In this document: positions 9,092 through 19,398 of the stretch, piece after piece
Numbering within the stretch: the stretch's first letter is position 1
Layout: every line of letters starts with the position of its first letter
DNA from: Marinobacter sp. MDS2
GTDB taxonomy: Bacteria; Pseudomonadota; Gammaproteobacteria; Pseudomonadales; Oleiphilaceae
Assembly: GCF_030718085.1 (NCBI RefSeq)
Contig: NZ_JAVAJF010000001.1
Coordinates: forward strand, 2,170,001 to 2,234,000
Direction of reading: 5' to 3'
Length of the DNA stretch: 64,000 bases
Made by a program: the position numbers and the translations under genes
The notes under the pieces: model-generated
Seen by the model: only the letters and a program-made list of their open reading frames with translations
Database searches by the model: none
What the model was told of the DNA's origin: nothing

Positions 9092-9895
9092 TTAGCTTTT
9101 TGCTGCAAGCTTTGATGCAACACTGGTTATCAGGCTTTGATCGTCCAGACCAGCGGGTATGATCAGGTTCGTGAAACCCGCTTCCTCAGCCTTCCGGGCT
9201 ACTCGTTCAGCCGGCACTACGACGAGGGTACGATGCAATCCCAGCTGGTAACCAGTCGCAAGGTCATTGAGATTGTTCAGGGTTTCTCCGGAAAGCGCAA
9301 TGACCACTTCAGGCCGGAAATTGCCAAAAATCTCGTCTACCTGTTCTGGAGGATAGTACGGCTGAGCCCGTCGGTACAGTGGCATGACCGAGACTTTCGC
9401 ACCGCGCTGCTCCAGGGTTTCACGAATCAGCTCCCGGCCTTGCTCGCCCCGAGCCAATAACACTTTGTCTCCGGCAAGATTTTGCAGCGACGGAAGTTCA
9501 AGCAGTGCTTCGCTGGTCCAGCCCTGCCGAGGCTGACGAGCTTTCAGGCCGTGACCGGCAAACACTGAAGACGTGCCTGAGCCTACGCCGTACCATTGGA
9601 TGCCCAGGGGAATCTGGGGCCACCAGTGGTCGATGTGATCGAGCAACAAACCGGCGGCAAAGGGGCTCACCGCAATCACGTGGCTGAAGTTGTCCAGTTC
9701 TTGCAGCTGTGTGCGCTGTTCAGGCGTCTCGGGCAGTGGCTCCCTGACCAGCAACGGCATGGTTCGGCATTCCGCGCCGGCGGCACGGAATGCCTCGGCA
9801 AGGCGCGAGGCTTCCGGTTCCGGCCGGCAAATCAGAATACGGCGAGTCGCCAGCTCAGGGAGGCGTTGCTGACGATCAGGTTGGGGTGTGGCCAT
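9092..9895 (-). CDS. hemD: Uroporphyrinogen-III synthase HemD
   Basis: HemD cyclises hydroxymethylbilane to uroporphyrinogen III with inversion of ring D. The 267-residue product has the two-lobed, poorly conserved layout of the family: [19 protein letters not shown] at the N-terminus, [12 protein letters not shown] in lobe one, and [20 protein letters not shown] followed by [12 protein letters not shown] and [10 protein letters not shown] in lobe two. The open frame reaches 9994, but the ATG at 9895 gives the normal N-terminus and overlaps the end of hemC by 20 bases, which suggests coupled translation. Product of hemC feeds directly into this enzyme. Confidence 0.93.
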   Translation of the reverse strand: MATPQPDRQQRLPELATRRILICRPEPEASRLAEAFRAAGAECRTMPLLVREPLPETPEQRTQLQELDNFSHVIAVSPFAAGLLLDHIDHWWPQIPLGIQWYGVGSGTSSVFAGHGLKARQPRQGWTSEALLELPSLQNLAGDKVLLARGEQGRELIRETLEQRGAKVSVMPLYRRAQPYYPPEQVDEIFGNFRPEVVIALSGETLNNLNDLATGYQLGLHRTLVVVPAERVARKAEEAGFTNLIIPAGLDDQSLITSVASKLAAKS

Positions 9896-10817
9896 ACACT
9901 TCAGCCAACACTTTATCCGCACCCATGCCCAACAGTTGTTCAGCCAGCTCACGGCCCAGGCGTTCGCCTTCAGCTCTGGGCGCGCGGCCTTCAACCCGAA
10001 GAATTTGTGTGCCGTCTACCGAGCCGACCAAACCGCGCAGCCACAGCGTGTCATCGTCTTCCAGCAGCGCGTAAGCCGCAATGGGCACCTGACAACCGCC
10101 TTCCAGGCGGCGGTTCATGGCGCGTTCCGCTTTTACGCGGTCTGCAGAATCGGCGTGGTTAAGTGGCTCAAGCATTTCCCGTAATTCGTTGTCGCTCAGA
10201 CGGCATTCAATGCCCAACGCGCCCTGACCAACTGCGGGTAAGCAAAAGGTATCCGGCAGGCAATAACGGATGCGATCGCCGAAACCAAGACGCTTCAAAC
10301 CGGAACTGGCCAGAATAATGGCGTCGTAGTCGCCGGCATCCAGCTTTGCCAAACGGGTGTTGACGTTGCCGCGAAGCATTTTGATTTCGAGATCCGGGCG
10401 ATTGGCGCGAATCTGCGCTTCCCGTCGCAGGCTCGAGGTTCCGACCACTGCGCCAGCAGGCAATTCGTCAATATTGGCGTAGTGGTTGCTGATGAATGCA
10501 TCGGTGGGATCTTCACGCTCGCAAATGGCGACCAGGCCAAGACCTTCGGGAAACTCCATCGGTACGTCTTTCATCGAGTGCACGGCCAGGTCGGCGCGGC
10601 CATCCAGCATGGCTTCTTCCAGTTCTTTGACAAACAGGCCTTTACCACCAACTTTCGCCAAAGGCACATCAAGGATTATGTCGCCTTGAGTCTTGATTTT
10701 GATCAGTTCGACGGTGATATGGCTGTGAAGCCTTTCCAGTTCGGACTTGATGAATTCTGCCTGCCACAATGCCAGGGCACTGCTGCGGGTTGCGATGCGA
10801 AGAATACGTTTGGACAT
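9876..10817 (-). CDS. hemC: Porphobilinogen deaminase (hydroxymethylbilane synthase) HemC
   Basis: HemC joins four porphobilinogen molecules into hydroxymethylbilane in haem synthesis. The 313-residue protein starts [19 protein letters not shown] and shows [34 protein letters not shown], the arginine-rich [11 protein letters not shown] block and the dipyrromethane cofactor cysteine in [16 protein letters not shown] longer frame exists to 10904, but the ATG at 10817 gives the standard N-terminus. It heads the hemC-hemD-hemX-hemY operon downstream of algZ-algR, the arrangement known in Pseudomonas. The 108-base gap before it contains a 13-base palindrome at 10850-10862. Confidence 0.97.
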   Translation of the reverse strand: MSKRILRIATRSSALALWQAEFIKSELERLHSHITVELIKIKTQGDIILDVPLAKVGGKGLFVKELEEAMLDGRADLAVHSMKDVPMEFPEGLGLVAICEREDPTDAFISNHYANIDELPAGAVVGTSSLRREAQIRANRPDLEIKMLRGNVNTRLAKLDAGDYDAIILASSGLKRLGFGDRIRYCLPDTFCLPAVGQGALGIECRLSDNELREMLEPLNHADSADRVKAERAMNRRLEGGCQVPIAAYALLEDDDTLWLRGLVGSVDGTQILRVEGRAPRAEGERLGRELAEQLLGMGADKVLAEVYGHTPT

Positions 10818-10849
10818 TGCACTCACTGTCGTTGAGAAAAATGTACCGA

Positions 10850-10862
10850 CAAGGTTACCTTG
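10850..10862. promoter_or_regulatory. 13-base palindrome upstream of hemC
   Basis: CAAGGTTACCTTG is a perfect 6+1+6 palindrome, 33 bases upstream of the hemC ATG in the gap between algR and hemC. A related half-element CAAGGTACC lies about 20 bases further upstream of hemC. The position fits an operator or a promoter-proximal site for the hem operon. No known regulator is assigned. Confidence 0.3.
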
Positions 10863-10925
10863 AGAGATAAGAAAAGTCCCGCAAGGTACCCCGATGTACC
10901 CCATTGGGGGGCGTTTAACCTCGGG

Positions 10926-11681
10926 TCACGGAGAGGGCTGATGCTCCTGAAGCCATTGGCGGACCGAGCTGGCGTGTCGGCGGCTGACGGTCAGGCGATG
11001 GGTGACACCCCTGAGTTCCAGTTCGTTGTAGCCTTCTTGGTTACGTCGAAGCGCCTGAATGAATCGGGCACCCACCAGCGTGTGTCGGTGGATCCGCAGC
11101 AATTGCTCAGGGTAGGCTTGTTCCAGTTCTTTCAGCGTGTAGTCACACACCGTTTCGCCGCGACTGTGATGAAGCGTGACGTATTTCTGGTCGGCCTCGC
11201 AGTAGTGAATGTCGGCCAGATCAATCAATTCAGTGCCACGATGAGTGCGAACAGCAATCTGCTCGTTGGATGTCTCCGGCTCGCGATTTAGAGCCTGAAG
11301 CTGCACGCGGTTGATCTTCCCGGCCCGGGCCAGGGCGTCGGCCAAGGCTTCTCGGCGCACCGGTTTCAGTAGGTAGGCTACGGCCTGCACCTCAAAGGCC
11401 TGAATGGCGTAGTGATCGTAGGCGGTGCAGAAAATGACGGCTGGCGGGTTGTTTATCTGGCTCAGTTTTTCGGCCGCCTGCATGCCATCCAGTCCCGGCA
11501 TGCGAATGTCTAGCAACACGATGTCGGGCTCAAGTTCGGCCACTTTGTGCAGAGTGTCGTTGCCATCGGCGGCTTCACCGCACACCTGATAGCCATCGTG
11601 GTGCTCCAGCAAACGCTGCAAGCGTTGGCGGGCAAGCGGTTCGTCGTCAGCGATGAGGATGCGCTGTGGTGCTGTACTCAT
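10926..11681 (-). CDS. algR: LytTR-type response regulator AlgR
   Basis: AlgR is a two-component response regulator that controls alginate, type IV pili and other envelope functions in Pseudomonas. The 251-residue protein has an N-terminal receiver domain with the acidic pair in ADDEP (residues 11-13) and phospho-acceptor Asp58 in VLLDIRMPGLDG, and a C-terminal LytTR DNA-binding domain (about 145-245, with IDLADIHYCEADQKYVTLH and LLRIHRHTLVG). The ATG overlaps the algZ stop by four bases. Its placement upstream of hemC is the Pseudomonas arrangement; targets in this organism cannot be read from this window. Confidence 0.93.
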   Translation of the reverse strand: MSTAPQRILIADDEPLARQRLQRLLEHHDGYQVCGEAADGNDTLHKVAELEPDIVLLDIRMPGLDGMQAAEKLSQINNPPAVIFCTAYDHYAIQAFEVQAVAYLLKPVRREALADALARAGKINRVQLQALNREPETSNEQIAVRTHRGTELIDLADIHYCEADQKYVTLHHSRGETVCDYTLKELEQAYPEQLLRIHRHTLVGARFIQALRRNQEGYNELELRGVTHRLTVSRRHASSVRQWLQEHQPSP

Positions 11682-12757
11682 GATGACTTTGTTTTTTCTC
11701 TTTGGCTTTGTTGATTGGCGGTCCGGCGCGGCAAACGCAGGGTGACGGTGTACGTATCGTTCTGCTGGCTCTGCTTGAGTATGGCAGGTTCCCCAAACAG
11801 CGCTTGCAGGCGTGCTCGGGTATTAGCAAGCGCGACCCGATTGCCCTGGTGCTGTCGTTGTTCGGACTCGGGCTTGGGGTTTTGCACCATCAGGTAAACA
11901 AAATTCCGCTTTGCATAGGCTTCAATGCGAACCGTGCCGCCTGTCGCCCGCGGTTGAACGCCGTGGTAAATGGCGTTTTCTACCAAGGGCTGCAGGGTAA
12001 GTGGGGGGATGGCCTGTTGGTCGAGGCCGGGCTGTATTTGCCACTCGAGATTGAGGCGCTCCCCCAGTCGCAATGCTTCAATGGCCAGATAACGTTTGCA
12101 CAGCTCCAGTTCACGTTGCAAGGGCACCAATTGATCGTCGGTGCGAAGGCTGGCGCGAAATAGCTCGGATAAATCCAGTACCGCCTCTTCGGCCCGGTCC
12201 GGGTTGCTGGCGATCAGGCTGGCGATGGTGTTCATGCTGTTGAACAGGAAGTGGGGTTGAATTCTGGCCTGTAGCGAAGTGAGACGCGCCTGCATCTCTG
12301 CCTCGGTTTGCTGCTGCCATTGGTATTGCAGATAAAAATACCGAAGCACCACAAGCGAGATCAGCAGCGCCAGCAGCAGTTTCTTGGCAATGCCTTGCCA
12401 GGGCGCGAGCGATTGCTCCGGGTGCAGCACACGGTCAGCAAACAGGCTGAATAACAGCACGTCGAGCAACACGATGATGACGATGATAAACGTAGCGTGG
12501 GCAACGCTCCGACCGGACAGCCAGGGCCTGAGCATGCAGATGAGTGCCGCACTGGTGAGCGTGGTCCATTGCACGAACAGCGACAGCAAGCCGAAATAGT
12601 TCCAGTCGATCCAGCTGCGCTCGGCTTGCACAATCGCCAGCACCAGCACCAGAAGCTCGCTGGTTACCAGCAGCATGAACACCGCGCGGACCCGGCATAA
12701 ATCGGGCACGAAAAAGTTTGCGGTGCTGGATGCTCGTAAGGAGTTGCTCGGTTTCAG
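11678..12757 (-). CDS. algZ: Sensor histidine kinase AlgZ/FimS, probable CTG start
   Basis: A LytS-family sensor kinase, partner of AlgR. It has four or so membrane segments in its first 130 residues, a coiled region, then the His-kinase box IQPHFLFNSMNTIAS with the likely phosphorylated His, and an ATPase domain with PLVENAIYHGVQP. A GTG at 12709 would give 343 residues but cuts into the conserved FFVPDLC N-terminus. A perfect AAGGAG at 12769-12764 lies 6 bases before a CTG at 12757-12755, and no ATG, GTG or TTG is available between that and the upstream stop. I therefore place the start at CTG, giving 359 residues; sequence error is the alternative. Confidence 0.85.
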   Translation of the reverse strand: MKPSNSLRASSTANFFVPDLCRVRAVFMLLVTSELLVLVLAIVQAERSWIDWNYFGLLSLFVQWTTLTSAALICMLRPWLSGRSVAHATFIIVIIVLLDVLLFSLFADRVLHPEQSLAPWQGIAKKLLLALLISLVVLRYFYLQYQWQQQTEAEMQARLTSLQARIQPHFLFNSMNTIASLIASNPDRAEEAVLDLSELFRASLRTDDQLVPLQRELELCKRYLAIEALRLGERLNLEWQIQPGLDQQAIPPLTLQPLVENAIYHGVQPRATGGTVRIEAYAKRNFVYLMVQNPKPESEQRQHQGNRVALANTRARLQALFGEPAILKQSQQNDTYTVTLRLPRRTANQQSQREKTKSS

Positions 12758-12857
12758 GGAAGTCTCCTTAACCCGGGTCGGAATGTTATACTGCCCAAAA
12801 TTTCATTTACCCACGGCCGGCCTGATGATGCCGGGCTATCAGCAGGAAAGATAGACC

Positions 12858-14264
12858 ATGACGGATCAGAAAAAACCTGACCAGACCACATCCTCCGAAA
12901 AACCTTGGGGCGGCCGCTTCAGTGAGCCGACCGATGCCTTCGTCGAGCGCTTCACCGCGTCGGTGGGTTTTGATCAGCGCCTTTATCACCATGATATTAC
13001 CGGCTCCATTGCCCACGCCACCATGTTGGCCAAAGTGGGTGTGCTGACTGACGCCGAGCGTGACCAGATCATCGAAGGCTTGAAGGGCGTCAAAGAAGAC
13101 ATTGAGGCAGGCCGGTTTGAATGGTCGGTAAGCTTGGAAGATGTGCACATGAACATCGAAGCCAAGCTGACCGAGCGCATCGGTATTACCGGTAAAAAAT
13201 TGCACACAGGCCGCAGCCGGAACGACCAGGTGGCCACGGATATCCGCCTGTACCTGCGCGATGAAATCGACGTGATTGCCGAAGAACTGACGCGTCTCAG
13301 ATCCGGCCTGCTGGATCTGGCCGAGCGTGAAGCGGCCACCATCATGCCGGGCTTTACTCACCTGCAAACCGCCCAGCCGGTGACTTTCGGCCACCACCTG
13401 CTGGCGTGGTACGAAATGCTGGTGAGGGATGCCGAGCGTCTGCAAGACTGCCGCAAACGTGTGAACGTCATGCCGCTGGGCGCGGCGGCTCTGGCGGGCA
13501 CCACTTACCCGATCGACCGCAATATGACGGCAGAACTGCTGGGCTTTGATCGCGCCTCGGAAAACTCGCTGGATTCCGTCAGCGACCGGGATTTCGCCAT
13601 CGAATTCTGCAGCTTTGCGTCCTTGCTGATGACCCACCTGTCCCGCTTCAGCGAAGAATTGGTGCTGTGGACATCGGCCCAGTTTGATTTCATCGATCTT
13701 CCGGATCGTTTCTGCACCGGTTCTTCGATCATGCCGCAGAAGAAGAACCCCGACGTGCCGGAACTGGTACGTGGTAAGACCGGCCGGGTGAACGGCCATC
13801 TGATCAGTTTGCTGACCTTGATGAAAAGCCAGCCGCTGGCTTACAACAAGGATAACCAGGAAGACAAAGAGCCGTTGTTTGATACCGTGGACACGGTCAA
13901 AGGCTGCCTGAAGGCCTACGCCGATATGATCCCGGCGATCAAGGCGAAAGCGGATAACATGCGGGTGGCCGCCAAGCGCGGTTTCTCGACCGCGACGGAT
14001 TTGGCGGATTATCTGGTCAAGAAAGGGGTGCCGTTCCGCGATGCCCACGAAATTGTCGGCAAGTCGGTGGCGTTTGGTGTTGCAGAAAACCGGGATCTGT
14101 CGGATATGACTCTGGAAGAACTGCAGCAGTTCTCTGACGTAATCGGCGAAGACGTATTCGAGGTGCTGACGCTGGACGGCTCGGTTCAGGCCCGTGACCA
14201 CTTGGGTGGTACCGCGCCCAATCAGGTGCTGGCCGCCGTTGCCCGTGCAAGGGCCGCACTTTAA
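12858..14264 (+). CDS. argH: Argininosuccinate lyase ArgH
   Basis: ArgH splits argininosuccinate into arginine and fumarate, the last step of arginine synthesis. The 468-residue protein has [18 protein letters not shown] at the N-terminus, the [13 protein letters not shown] block with a substrate-binding region, [18 protein letters not shown], and the superfamily signature [20 protein letters not shown] (about residues 292-311). Start ATG follows AGGAAAG at a normal distance. It is transcribed away from algZ across a short 100-base intergenic region, as in Pseudomonas. Confidence 0.98.
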   Translation: MTDQKKPDQTTSSEKPWGGRFSEPTDAFVERFTASVGFDQRLYHHDITGSIAHATMLAKVGVLTDAERDQIIEGLKGVKEDIEAGRFEWSVSLEDVHMNIEAKLTERIGITGKKLHTGRSRNDQVATDIRLYLRDEIDVIAEELTRLRSGLLDLAEREAATIMPGFTHLQTAQPVTFGHHLLAWYEMLVRDAERLQDCRKRVNVMPLGAAALAGTTYPIDRNMTAELLGFDRASENSLDSVSDRDFAIEFCSFASLLMTHLSRFSEELVLWTSAQFDFIDLPDRFCTGSSIMPQKKNPDVPELVRGKTGRVNGHLISLLTLMKSQPLAYNKDNQEDKEPLFDTVDTVKGCLKAYADMIPAIKAKADNMRVAAKRGFSTATDLADYLVKKGVPFRDAHEIVGKSVAFGVAENRDLSDMTLEELQQFSDVIGEDVFEVLTLDGSVQARDHLGGTAPNQVLAAVARARAAL

Positions 14265-14280
14265 GCCGTAAGTGCGTGCA

Positions 14281-14313
14281 GGAATACCGGTGCCATAGGA
14301 GGGCCGGTATTCC
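14281..14313. terminator. Hairpin between convergent argH and the GGDEF/EAL gene
   Basis: A perfect 10-base inverted repeat (GGAATACCGG at 14281-14290 and its complement at 14304-14313, 13-base loop) lies 16 bases after the argH stop and directly before the stop of the opposing gene at 14315. There is no T run. Its position between convergent genes suggests a shared 3' end element. Confidence 0.45.
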
Positions 14314-14314
14314 G

Positions 14315-16759
14315 TTACCCGCCAATTCGCCCGGTGCTTAAATCCACCACCGCCGGCGTGAGATCCTCCAGCGGCTGAGGCCGTGCCAGCCGGTAACCCT
14401 GTCCGAAATGAATGCCGAGCGAACGCACTTTGCGAAGCGTTGCGTCGTTCTCGATAAAGGTGGCAACGGTTTCTTTACCGGTTGTTTCGGCAATTCGATG
14501 CAGGGCATCCACCATGATTTGTTGCACCGGATCGTTTTCCAGCTGGTGCATCACCCGTTTGTCGAGTTTGATGATATCGACCGGCAGATTAGCCGCCAGA
14601 CTGTAGCTTTCCACTGAGGCGCCCGCACCTTCCAACGCCACCCGGCAACCAATCTGGTGCAGTGAATCACAGAGCACCGCCACTTCGTCGGGGTACCGTG
14701 TTGCGTGGGACTCGCGAATTTCCAGGCAGAAGCAGCTGGCAGCAAAGGGCGTCAGGGCCACTGCCTGTTCCAGAAAGTCGGTAAAGGTGTCATCCAAAAC
14801 CGAAGCCAGAGACAGGTTGAACCCGCAATATTTCAGGCGTGGCACCAGCAAGCGATGCTGGCTGAGCCAGGCCAGAGTTTGCCGGATAACCTGCCGATCC
14901 AGCATTTTAGCCAGATCGTAGCGTTCGGCCACCGGCAGAAAATGCTCGGGTTTGAGCAAGTCGTTATCCGGGCCGGCCGGAATGCGGCACAATATTTCAA
15001 CGTGATCGCCCCAAGTTACACTGGCAACCGGTTTCAGTGCCTGAAATTCCAGCACCAAAGTTTCATCCTCCAGCGCCTGACGCAGCTGTTGCAAGCGCCG
15101 CTCGCTTCCGGTGTCGCTCTCCTTTTCCGTCGGTAAAGCGTGCGCGGTGTGAATTCGGTCCCGGCCAGAGGTTTTTGCGGTGTGGCACAAATCAGCGGCC
15201 TGGCTTAGCAGGATATCAGGCTGCTCAGGGGCGTCTTTGTCGATGATCAGCAGGCCGCCGCTGACCGTGGTCTGGAGCAGGGTTCCCTGCCACTCAAATT
15301 GAAACCGGGCAATTTGCTCGCGCACTTCATCGGCGATCGTTCGGGCTCGGGATTCCGGACAATTTTCGATAAACAGGGCAAAGGTATCACCGCCCAGACG
15401 GGCGAGTGCGTCACGCTTTCGCACACGCAGGTTCAGTGTGCTGGCAAGCTCTCGCAGGTAGCGGTCACAGGTGCCTGTGTCCGCGATCTTGTTGAAACCG
15501 TCAAAGTCGTCAATGTCGAGAAACAACAGGCTGTCGACTAACTGACGTTTGTGCCGATGACTGATGGCCCGCTCAAGGTGGACGCTGAAAGCACGGCGGT
15601 TCATCAGGCCGGTGATCGGGTCATGACGCATGCGATGATCGCCGCCGCTGTTATGCATAACCCGATCGCTTATGTCTTTGCCAATGCGAACGGCACCGGC
15701 CACTTCGCCGTTGTCGTTGTGAATGCGCTGAAAGTGAAGCTCGAACAATGAGGACGACGCGCCGTCACCGAACAGCGGCATCTCGGCCACGAAACGGTCT
15801 CGTTCAAACGCTTTCTGCCACAAGCTTTCCATCAATCGACGCTCATTGGGGAAGTCGTTAAGCAGCGATTTCAGGTTATCCCCCGGCTGAGGTTCCAGGT
15901 TGAAGGCGGTCCTGAAGTGTTGTTCCCAAACCTCATTGAAGTAGAGCAGGTTAAAGCTCGTGTCGATCGCCAGTACCAGGTCGGGGGTAGCGCTTGCTGT
16001 GGCTTCGAGCAGGCGCTGAGCTTGTTGTTTTTGCTCATCGTGGCGCATGGCGGAACTGTGATTGACGAGTACGCCGCCGAGCCTGTGAATCTGCCCGCCA
16101 CTTTTAAGAGCTTGGCCGGTAAGTGTGGCCCGCATCAGGCGTTGGCTGCTGGTGATGATCGGCAGCTCAATGCTGAAGGGTTGGCCCGAGCGCATACACC
16201 GGCGAATCAATGCGCGGACCCGGTTCTGATGTGACTGGCAGTAGAACAGCGCTTGCTCGGGGGAGAGATCGGTGCCCACCCGTAGCTCCAGCAGCCGGAA
16301 CATGGCGTCAGACCAGAACACGTCGTTGGAGGCTACGTCGAGTTCCCAATAGCCGAAGCTTGCGCTGCGCTCTGCCAACCCGAAGAGACGCCCGTCCATT
16401 TGCTGACTGTCTTTGAGGGTGATGGACGCGAGGGTTTCAGAGGGGCTTTTGAGCGTTTCGAGTCTCAAGCCAAGTGAAGCGGTGAAGAAGAAGCCTTCTT
16501 TGTGTTTGAACGTCACCAGCACGGTCTGCCCGTTGGCTAATCGGTGCCGGTGGGCGGGCGCGAACGGATCATCCTGACGAGAGGCCAGAATGTGTTGTAC
16601 GGTCAGGTGCGTGAGTTCGCTGGCATGGTACCCGAACATGGCTTCCGCATACCTGTCCGCGAGTGTAATGCGGCCGTCAACGTCCACCCGCAGCAGCGTT
16701 GGGTGGATGGCAGGTCCGGAAGGGTCCGGGCGATAGCGTTGGATCAGGAACTCTTTCAA
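14315..16759 (-). CDS. PAS-GGDEF-EAL protein with degenerate catalytic motifs
   Basis: An 814-residue cytoplasmic signalling protein: a PAS-like region (about 15-110), a second PAS-like block (about 125-230) and a third (about 245-365), then GGDEF (about 380-540) and EAL (about 560-800) domains. The GGDEF motif reads GGDTF and the EAL motif reads EIL. The metal-binding Asp pair normally found in the DDFG loop is replaced (EGAG), although the Asn of NLS, the Glu of EIRES and the Lys-Leu-Asp segment remain. Neither cyclase nor phosphodiesterase activity is expected, so it may act as a c-di-GMP or protein-binding effector. It occupies the place where cyaY often lies next to lptM. Confidence 0.85.
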   Translation of the reverse strand: MKEFLIQRYRPDPSGPAIHPTLLRVDVDGRITLADRYAEAMFGYHASELTHLTVQHILASRQDDPFAPAHRHRLANGQTVLVTFKHKEGFFFTASLGLRLETLKSPSETLASITLKDSQQMDGRLFGLAERSASFGYWELDVASNDVFWSDAMFRLLELRVGTDLSPEQALFYCQSHQNRVRALIRRCMRSGQPFSIELPIITSSQRLMRATLTGQALKSGGQIHRLGGVLVNHSSAMRHDEQKQQAQRLLEATASATPDLVLAIDTSFNLLYFNEVWEQHFRTAFNLEPQPGDNLKSLLNDFPNERRLMESLWQKAFERDRFVAEMPLFGDGASSSLFELHFQRIHNDNGEVAGAVRIGKDISDRVMHNSGGDHRMRHDPITGLMNRRAFSVHLERAISHRHKRQLVDSLLFLDIDDFDGFNKIADTGTCDRYLRELASTLNLRVRKRDALARLGGDTFALFIENCPESRARTIADEVREQIARFQFEWQGTLLQTTVSGGLLIIDKDAPEQPDILLSQAADLCHTAKTSGRDRIHTAHALPTEKESDTGSERRLQQLRQALEDETLVLEFQALKPVASVTWGDHVEILCRIPAGPDNDLLKPEHFLPVAERYDLAKMLDRQVIRQTLAWLSQHRLLVPRLKYCGFNLSLASVLDDTFTDFLEQAVALTPFAASCFCLEIRESHATRYPDEVAVLCDSLHQIGCRVALEGAGASVESYSLAANLPVDIIKLDKRVMHQLENDPVQQIMVDALHRIAETTGKETVATFIENDATLRKVRSLGIHFGQGYRLARPQPLEDLTPAVVDLSTGRIGG

Positions 16760-16977
16760 AACGCAGATGCCTCATGATGATCTGCCGATACCGGAATCCG
16801 ACCGGGACCGGGTGTTCTTGTGGTTGTTTGGCTGAGTGACTACGAACTGCTCATCATACTGGCTATCCGGATGAAAAAAACCTCTTGCTCAAGGTGTTGC
16901 CCGGATAAGGCGCTGACCTCGCGGTACGGGAGGGGACTCGGGTATACTTCGTCTATTATTCACGCAAGGGTAAACGT

Positions 16978-17169
16978 ATGCAGACGAAGAAAGCGCTCCG
17001 GTCAGGCTCTGTGACTTTGTGCCTGCTGGCCATGTTGGTTGTGAGTGGCTGCGGGCAGAAAGGGCCGCTGTACCGGGAAGCGCCGGTGGCAGTGGGCGTT
17101 TCCGAGGCCGCGTCGGGCCGGGCTGAAGCAGGCTCTGACGGGCGCGATAGCGATCACGCGGCGCGCTGA
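16978..17169 (+). CDS. lptM: Small lipoprotein LptM (YifL/LppL)
   Basis: A 63-residue lipoprotein with a lipobox VVSGC placing lipidated Cys25 directly before GQKGPLY, the near-invariant motif of the LptM family. In Escherichia coli LptM binds the LptD-LptE lipopolysaccharide translocon and helps its oxidative maturation. The ATG follows AAGGG at suitable spacing, and a TATACT -10-like hexamer lies at 16943-16948. It begins the lptM-lysA-dapF-DUF484-xerC cluster typical of gammaproteobacteria. The tail after residue 35 is of low complexity (Ala, Glu, Gly, Asp), as usual for this family. Confidence 0.9.
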   Translation: MQTKKALRSGSVTLCLLAMLVVSGCGQKGPLYREAPVAVGVSEAASGRAEAGSDGRDSDHAAR

Positions 17170-17201
17170 CGTTTACCTTACCTAACGAGTTCAGGAAAAG
17201 A

Positions 17202-18452
17202 ATGGATCATTTCAATTACCGCGATGGCGAGCTTTACGCCGAAAATCTTCCGGTTGCCCAGATTGCCGAACAGTTCGGTACCCCGGCTTATGTGTATTCA
17301 CGAGCGACGCTGGAGCGACACTACCGGGCATATGACGATGCGCTGAGCAATCGCCCGCACCTCGTGTGTTATGCCGTAAAAGCCAACAGCAACCTGGCCG
17401 TACTGAATGTGTTGGCCCGGCTCGGCGCCGGTTTTGATATCGTTTCGGCCGGCGAGCTGGAGCGGGTGCTTCGGGCTGGAGGCGATGCCCGCAAAGTTGT
17501 GTTCTCCGGGGTCGGTAAACAGGAGTGGGAAATGAAGCGCGCGCTGGAAGCCGGTGTGCGGTGCTTCAATGTGGAGTCCGATACCGAGCTTGATCGCTTG
17601 AACGCGGTGGCCGGTGAACTGGGTGTGAAAGCGCCGGTTTCCTTGCGGGTAAACCCGGATGTGGATGCCGGTACGCATCCTTACATTTCCACCGGGCTGA
17701 AAGAAAACAAGTTTGGTATAGATATCGCTGAAGCGCCTCAGGTCTACGCTCGTGCGGCCACCCTGCCGAACCTGGATATCAAAGGTGTGGATTGCCACAT
17801 TGGTTCCCAGTTGACCACTGTTTCCCCCTTTCTGGACGCGCTGGATCGGGTGTTGGCGCTGGTTGACGCTCTGGCCGAGCAGGGCATTAACATTCGTCAC
17901 CTCGACATGGGTGGCGGGCTGGGTGTGACTTACGATCAGGAAACCCCTCCGGAGCCTTCCGAATACGTGAAAGCCTTGTCCGAGCGCATGGGTGACCGCG
18001 AACTGGAGCTCATTCTGGAACCCGGCCGCTCGATTGCCGCCAACGCCGGCATTTTGCTGACCAAGGTCGAATTTCTGAAGTGCACCGAGCACCGCAATTT
18101 CGCCATTATCGATGCCGCCATGAACGATCTGATTCGCCCGGCACTGTACAGCGCCTGGCAGGCAATCGTGCCGGTCAAGCCGCATAACGACGGTGAAGAG
18201 AAGATCTGGGATCTGGTGGGGCCGGTTTGCGAAACCGGTGATTTTCTCGGTAAAGATCGGGCGCTGACTCTCAAAGCGAACGACTTGCTGGCGGTTCGTT
18301 CCGCAGGCGCCTACGGTTTTGTTATGGCATCCAACTACAACACGCGCAACCGGCCGCCGGAGCTGATGGTTGATGGCGATCAGGTGCATGTCGTTCGCCG
18401 CCGGGAGACGCTGGATGAACAGCTGGCCCCGGAAAGTTGCTTGCCGGAATGA
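17202..18452 (+). CDS. lysA: Diaminopimelate decarboxylase LysA
   Basis: LysA is a PLP-dependent enzyme that decarboxylates meso-diaminopimelate to lysine. The 416-residue protein carries the PLP-lysine region [21 protein letters not shown], the [26 protein letters not shown] block, the HIGSQLT motif, the glycine-rich [11 protein letters not shown] segment, [11 protein letters not shown] and the [12 protein letters not shown] active-site cysteine region. The length is normal. It stands between lptM (32-base gap) and dapF, whose likely start is 15 bases beyond its stop. Confidence 0.98.
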   Translation: MDHFNYRDGELYAENLPVAQIAEQFGTPAYVYSRATLERHYRAYDDALSNRPHLVCYAVKANSNLAVLNVLARLGAGFDIVSAGELERVLRAGGDARKVVFSGVGKQEWEMKRALEAGVRCFNVESDTELDRLNAVAGELGVKAPVSLRVNPDVDAGTHPYISTGLKENKFGIDIAEAPQVYARAATLPNLDIKGVDCHIGSQLTTVSPFLDALDRVLALVDALAEQGINIRHLDMGGGLGVTYDQETPPEPSEYVKALSERMGDRELELILEPGRSIAANAGILLTKVEFLKCTEHRNFAIIDAAMNDLIRPALYSAWQAIVPVKPHNDGEEKIWDLVGPVCETGDFLGKDRALTLKANDLLAVRSAGAYGFVMASNYNTRNRPPELMVDGDQVHVVRRRETLDEQLAPESCLPE

Positions 18453-18466
18453 GCGGGGAGCCAGAC

Positions 18467-19381
18467 ATGACGCAGCAAAGGCGGGGACAAGGCCCGTTGC
18501 TTCGGTTCACCAAAATGCACGGGTTAGGCAACGATTTCATGGTGGTGGACGCCATCAGCCAGCAGTTTCGTCTGCGCCCGGAAATGATTCGCGATCTGGC
18601 TGACCGGAATTTCGGCATTGGCTTCGACCAGTTGTTGGTGGTTGAGCCGCCGGGTTTGCCGGACGTTGATTTTCGGTACCGGATTTTCAACGCGGACGGC
18701 TCGGAAGTGGAGCAGTGTGGCAATGGAGCGCGTTGCTTCGCCCGGTTTGTCCGGGACCAGCGCTTGACCAACAAGCGCGTGATTCGGGTGCAGACCGCGA
18801 AAGGCATCATCGAGTTGAGAGTCAGTAAAGACGGACAGGTGATGGTGAATATGGGCGTGCCGGAGTTGAATCCACCGGCGATTCCGTTTGCCGCCAATTG
18901 CCAGAAAACCGTGTATACCGTGGATGTTGAGGACCAGACGGTGGAGCTTTCAGCCGTGTCGATGGGCAATCCCCACGGTGTTCTCGTCGTCGAGGATGTC
19001 GATTCCGCACCGGTGCCTATCTTAGGGCCGTTGCTGGAAAAACATCCGCGTTTCCCGGCCCGGGCCAATATTGGCTTTTTGCAGATCGTTGACCGAAGCC
19101 ATGCCCGTTTGAGGGTGTTTGAACGAGGCTCGGGTGAAACCCTGGCCTGTGGCAGCGGCGCCTGTGCCGCTGTGGTGGCGGGACGTTTGCGCGGTTTGCT
19201 GGATGAGCGGGTAAAAGTAGACCTGAGAGGCGGCCCTCTGGTGATCGAATGGCAGGGTGAAGGGACCCCTGTTATGATGGAAGGGCCCGCCACAACGGTC
19301 TTTGACGGCCAGTTGCGGCTGCCGGGAGACACACCGCCGCGCCGACGGAAAAGCTCAAGAACGCATAAAAACAGGGCCTGA
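18467..19381 (+). CDS. dapF: Diaminopimelate epimerase DapF
   Basis: DapF interconverts LL- and meso-diaminopimelate, supplying both lysine and peptidoglycan. The two catalytic cysteines are visible in [13 protein letters not shown] and [12 protein letters not shown]. The 304-residue product is a little longer than the usual 275 or so because of an N-terminal [10 protein letters not shown] segment and a basic C-terminal tail rich in Arg and Lys. Upstream in-frame ATGs exist at 18437 and 18449, but GGGGAG at 18455-18460 lies 6 bases before the ATG at 18467, so I choose that. LysA, which uses the product, is encoded directly upstream. Confidence 0.95.
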   Translation: MTQQRRGQGPLLRFTKMHGLGNDFMVVDAISQQFRLRPEMIRDLADRNFGIGFDQLLVVEPPGLPDVDFRYRIFNADGSEVEQCGNGARCFARFVRDQRLTNKRVIRVQTAKGIIELRVSKDGQVMVNMGVPELNPPAIPFAANCQKTVYTVDVEDQTVELSAVSMGNPHGVLVVEDVDSAPVPILGPLLEKHPRFPARANIGFLQIVDRSHARLRVFERGSGETLACGSGACAAVVAGRLRGLLDERVKVDLRGGPLVIEWQGEGTPVMMEGPATTVFDGQLRLPGDTPPRRRKSSRTHKNRA

Positions 19382-19398
19382 CGGTTCAGGAGAACGTG

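Noticed and set aside
12807-14201. 464-codon open frame antisense to argH
   Set aside because: It is an opposite-strand shadow of a conserved gene; composition and lack of any family motif give no support.
17298-18389. 363-codon open frame antisense to lysA
   Set aside because: Shadow frame on the opposite strand of a full-length enzyme gene.
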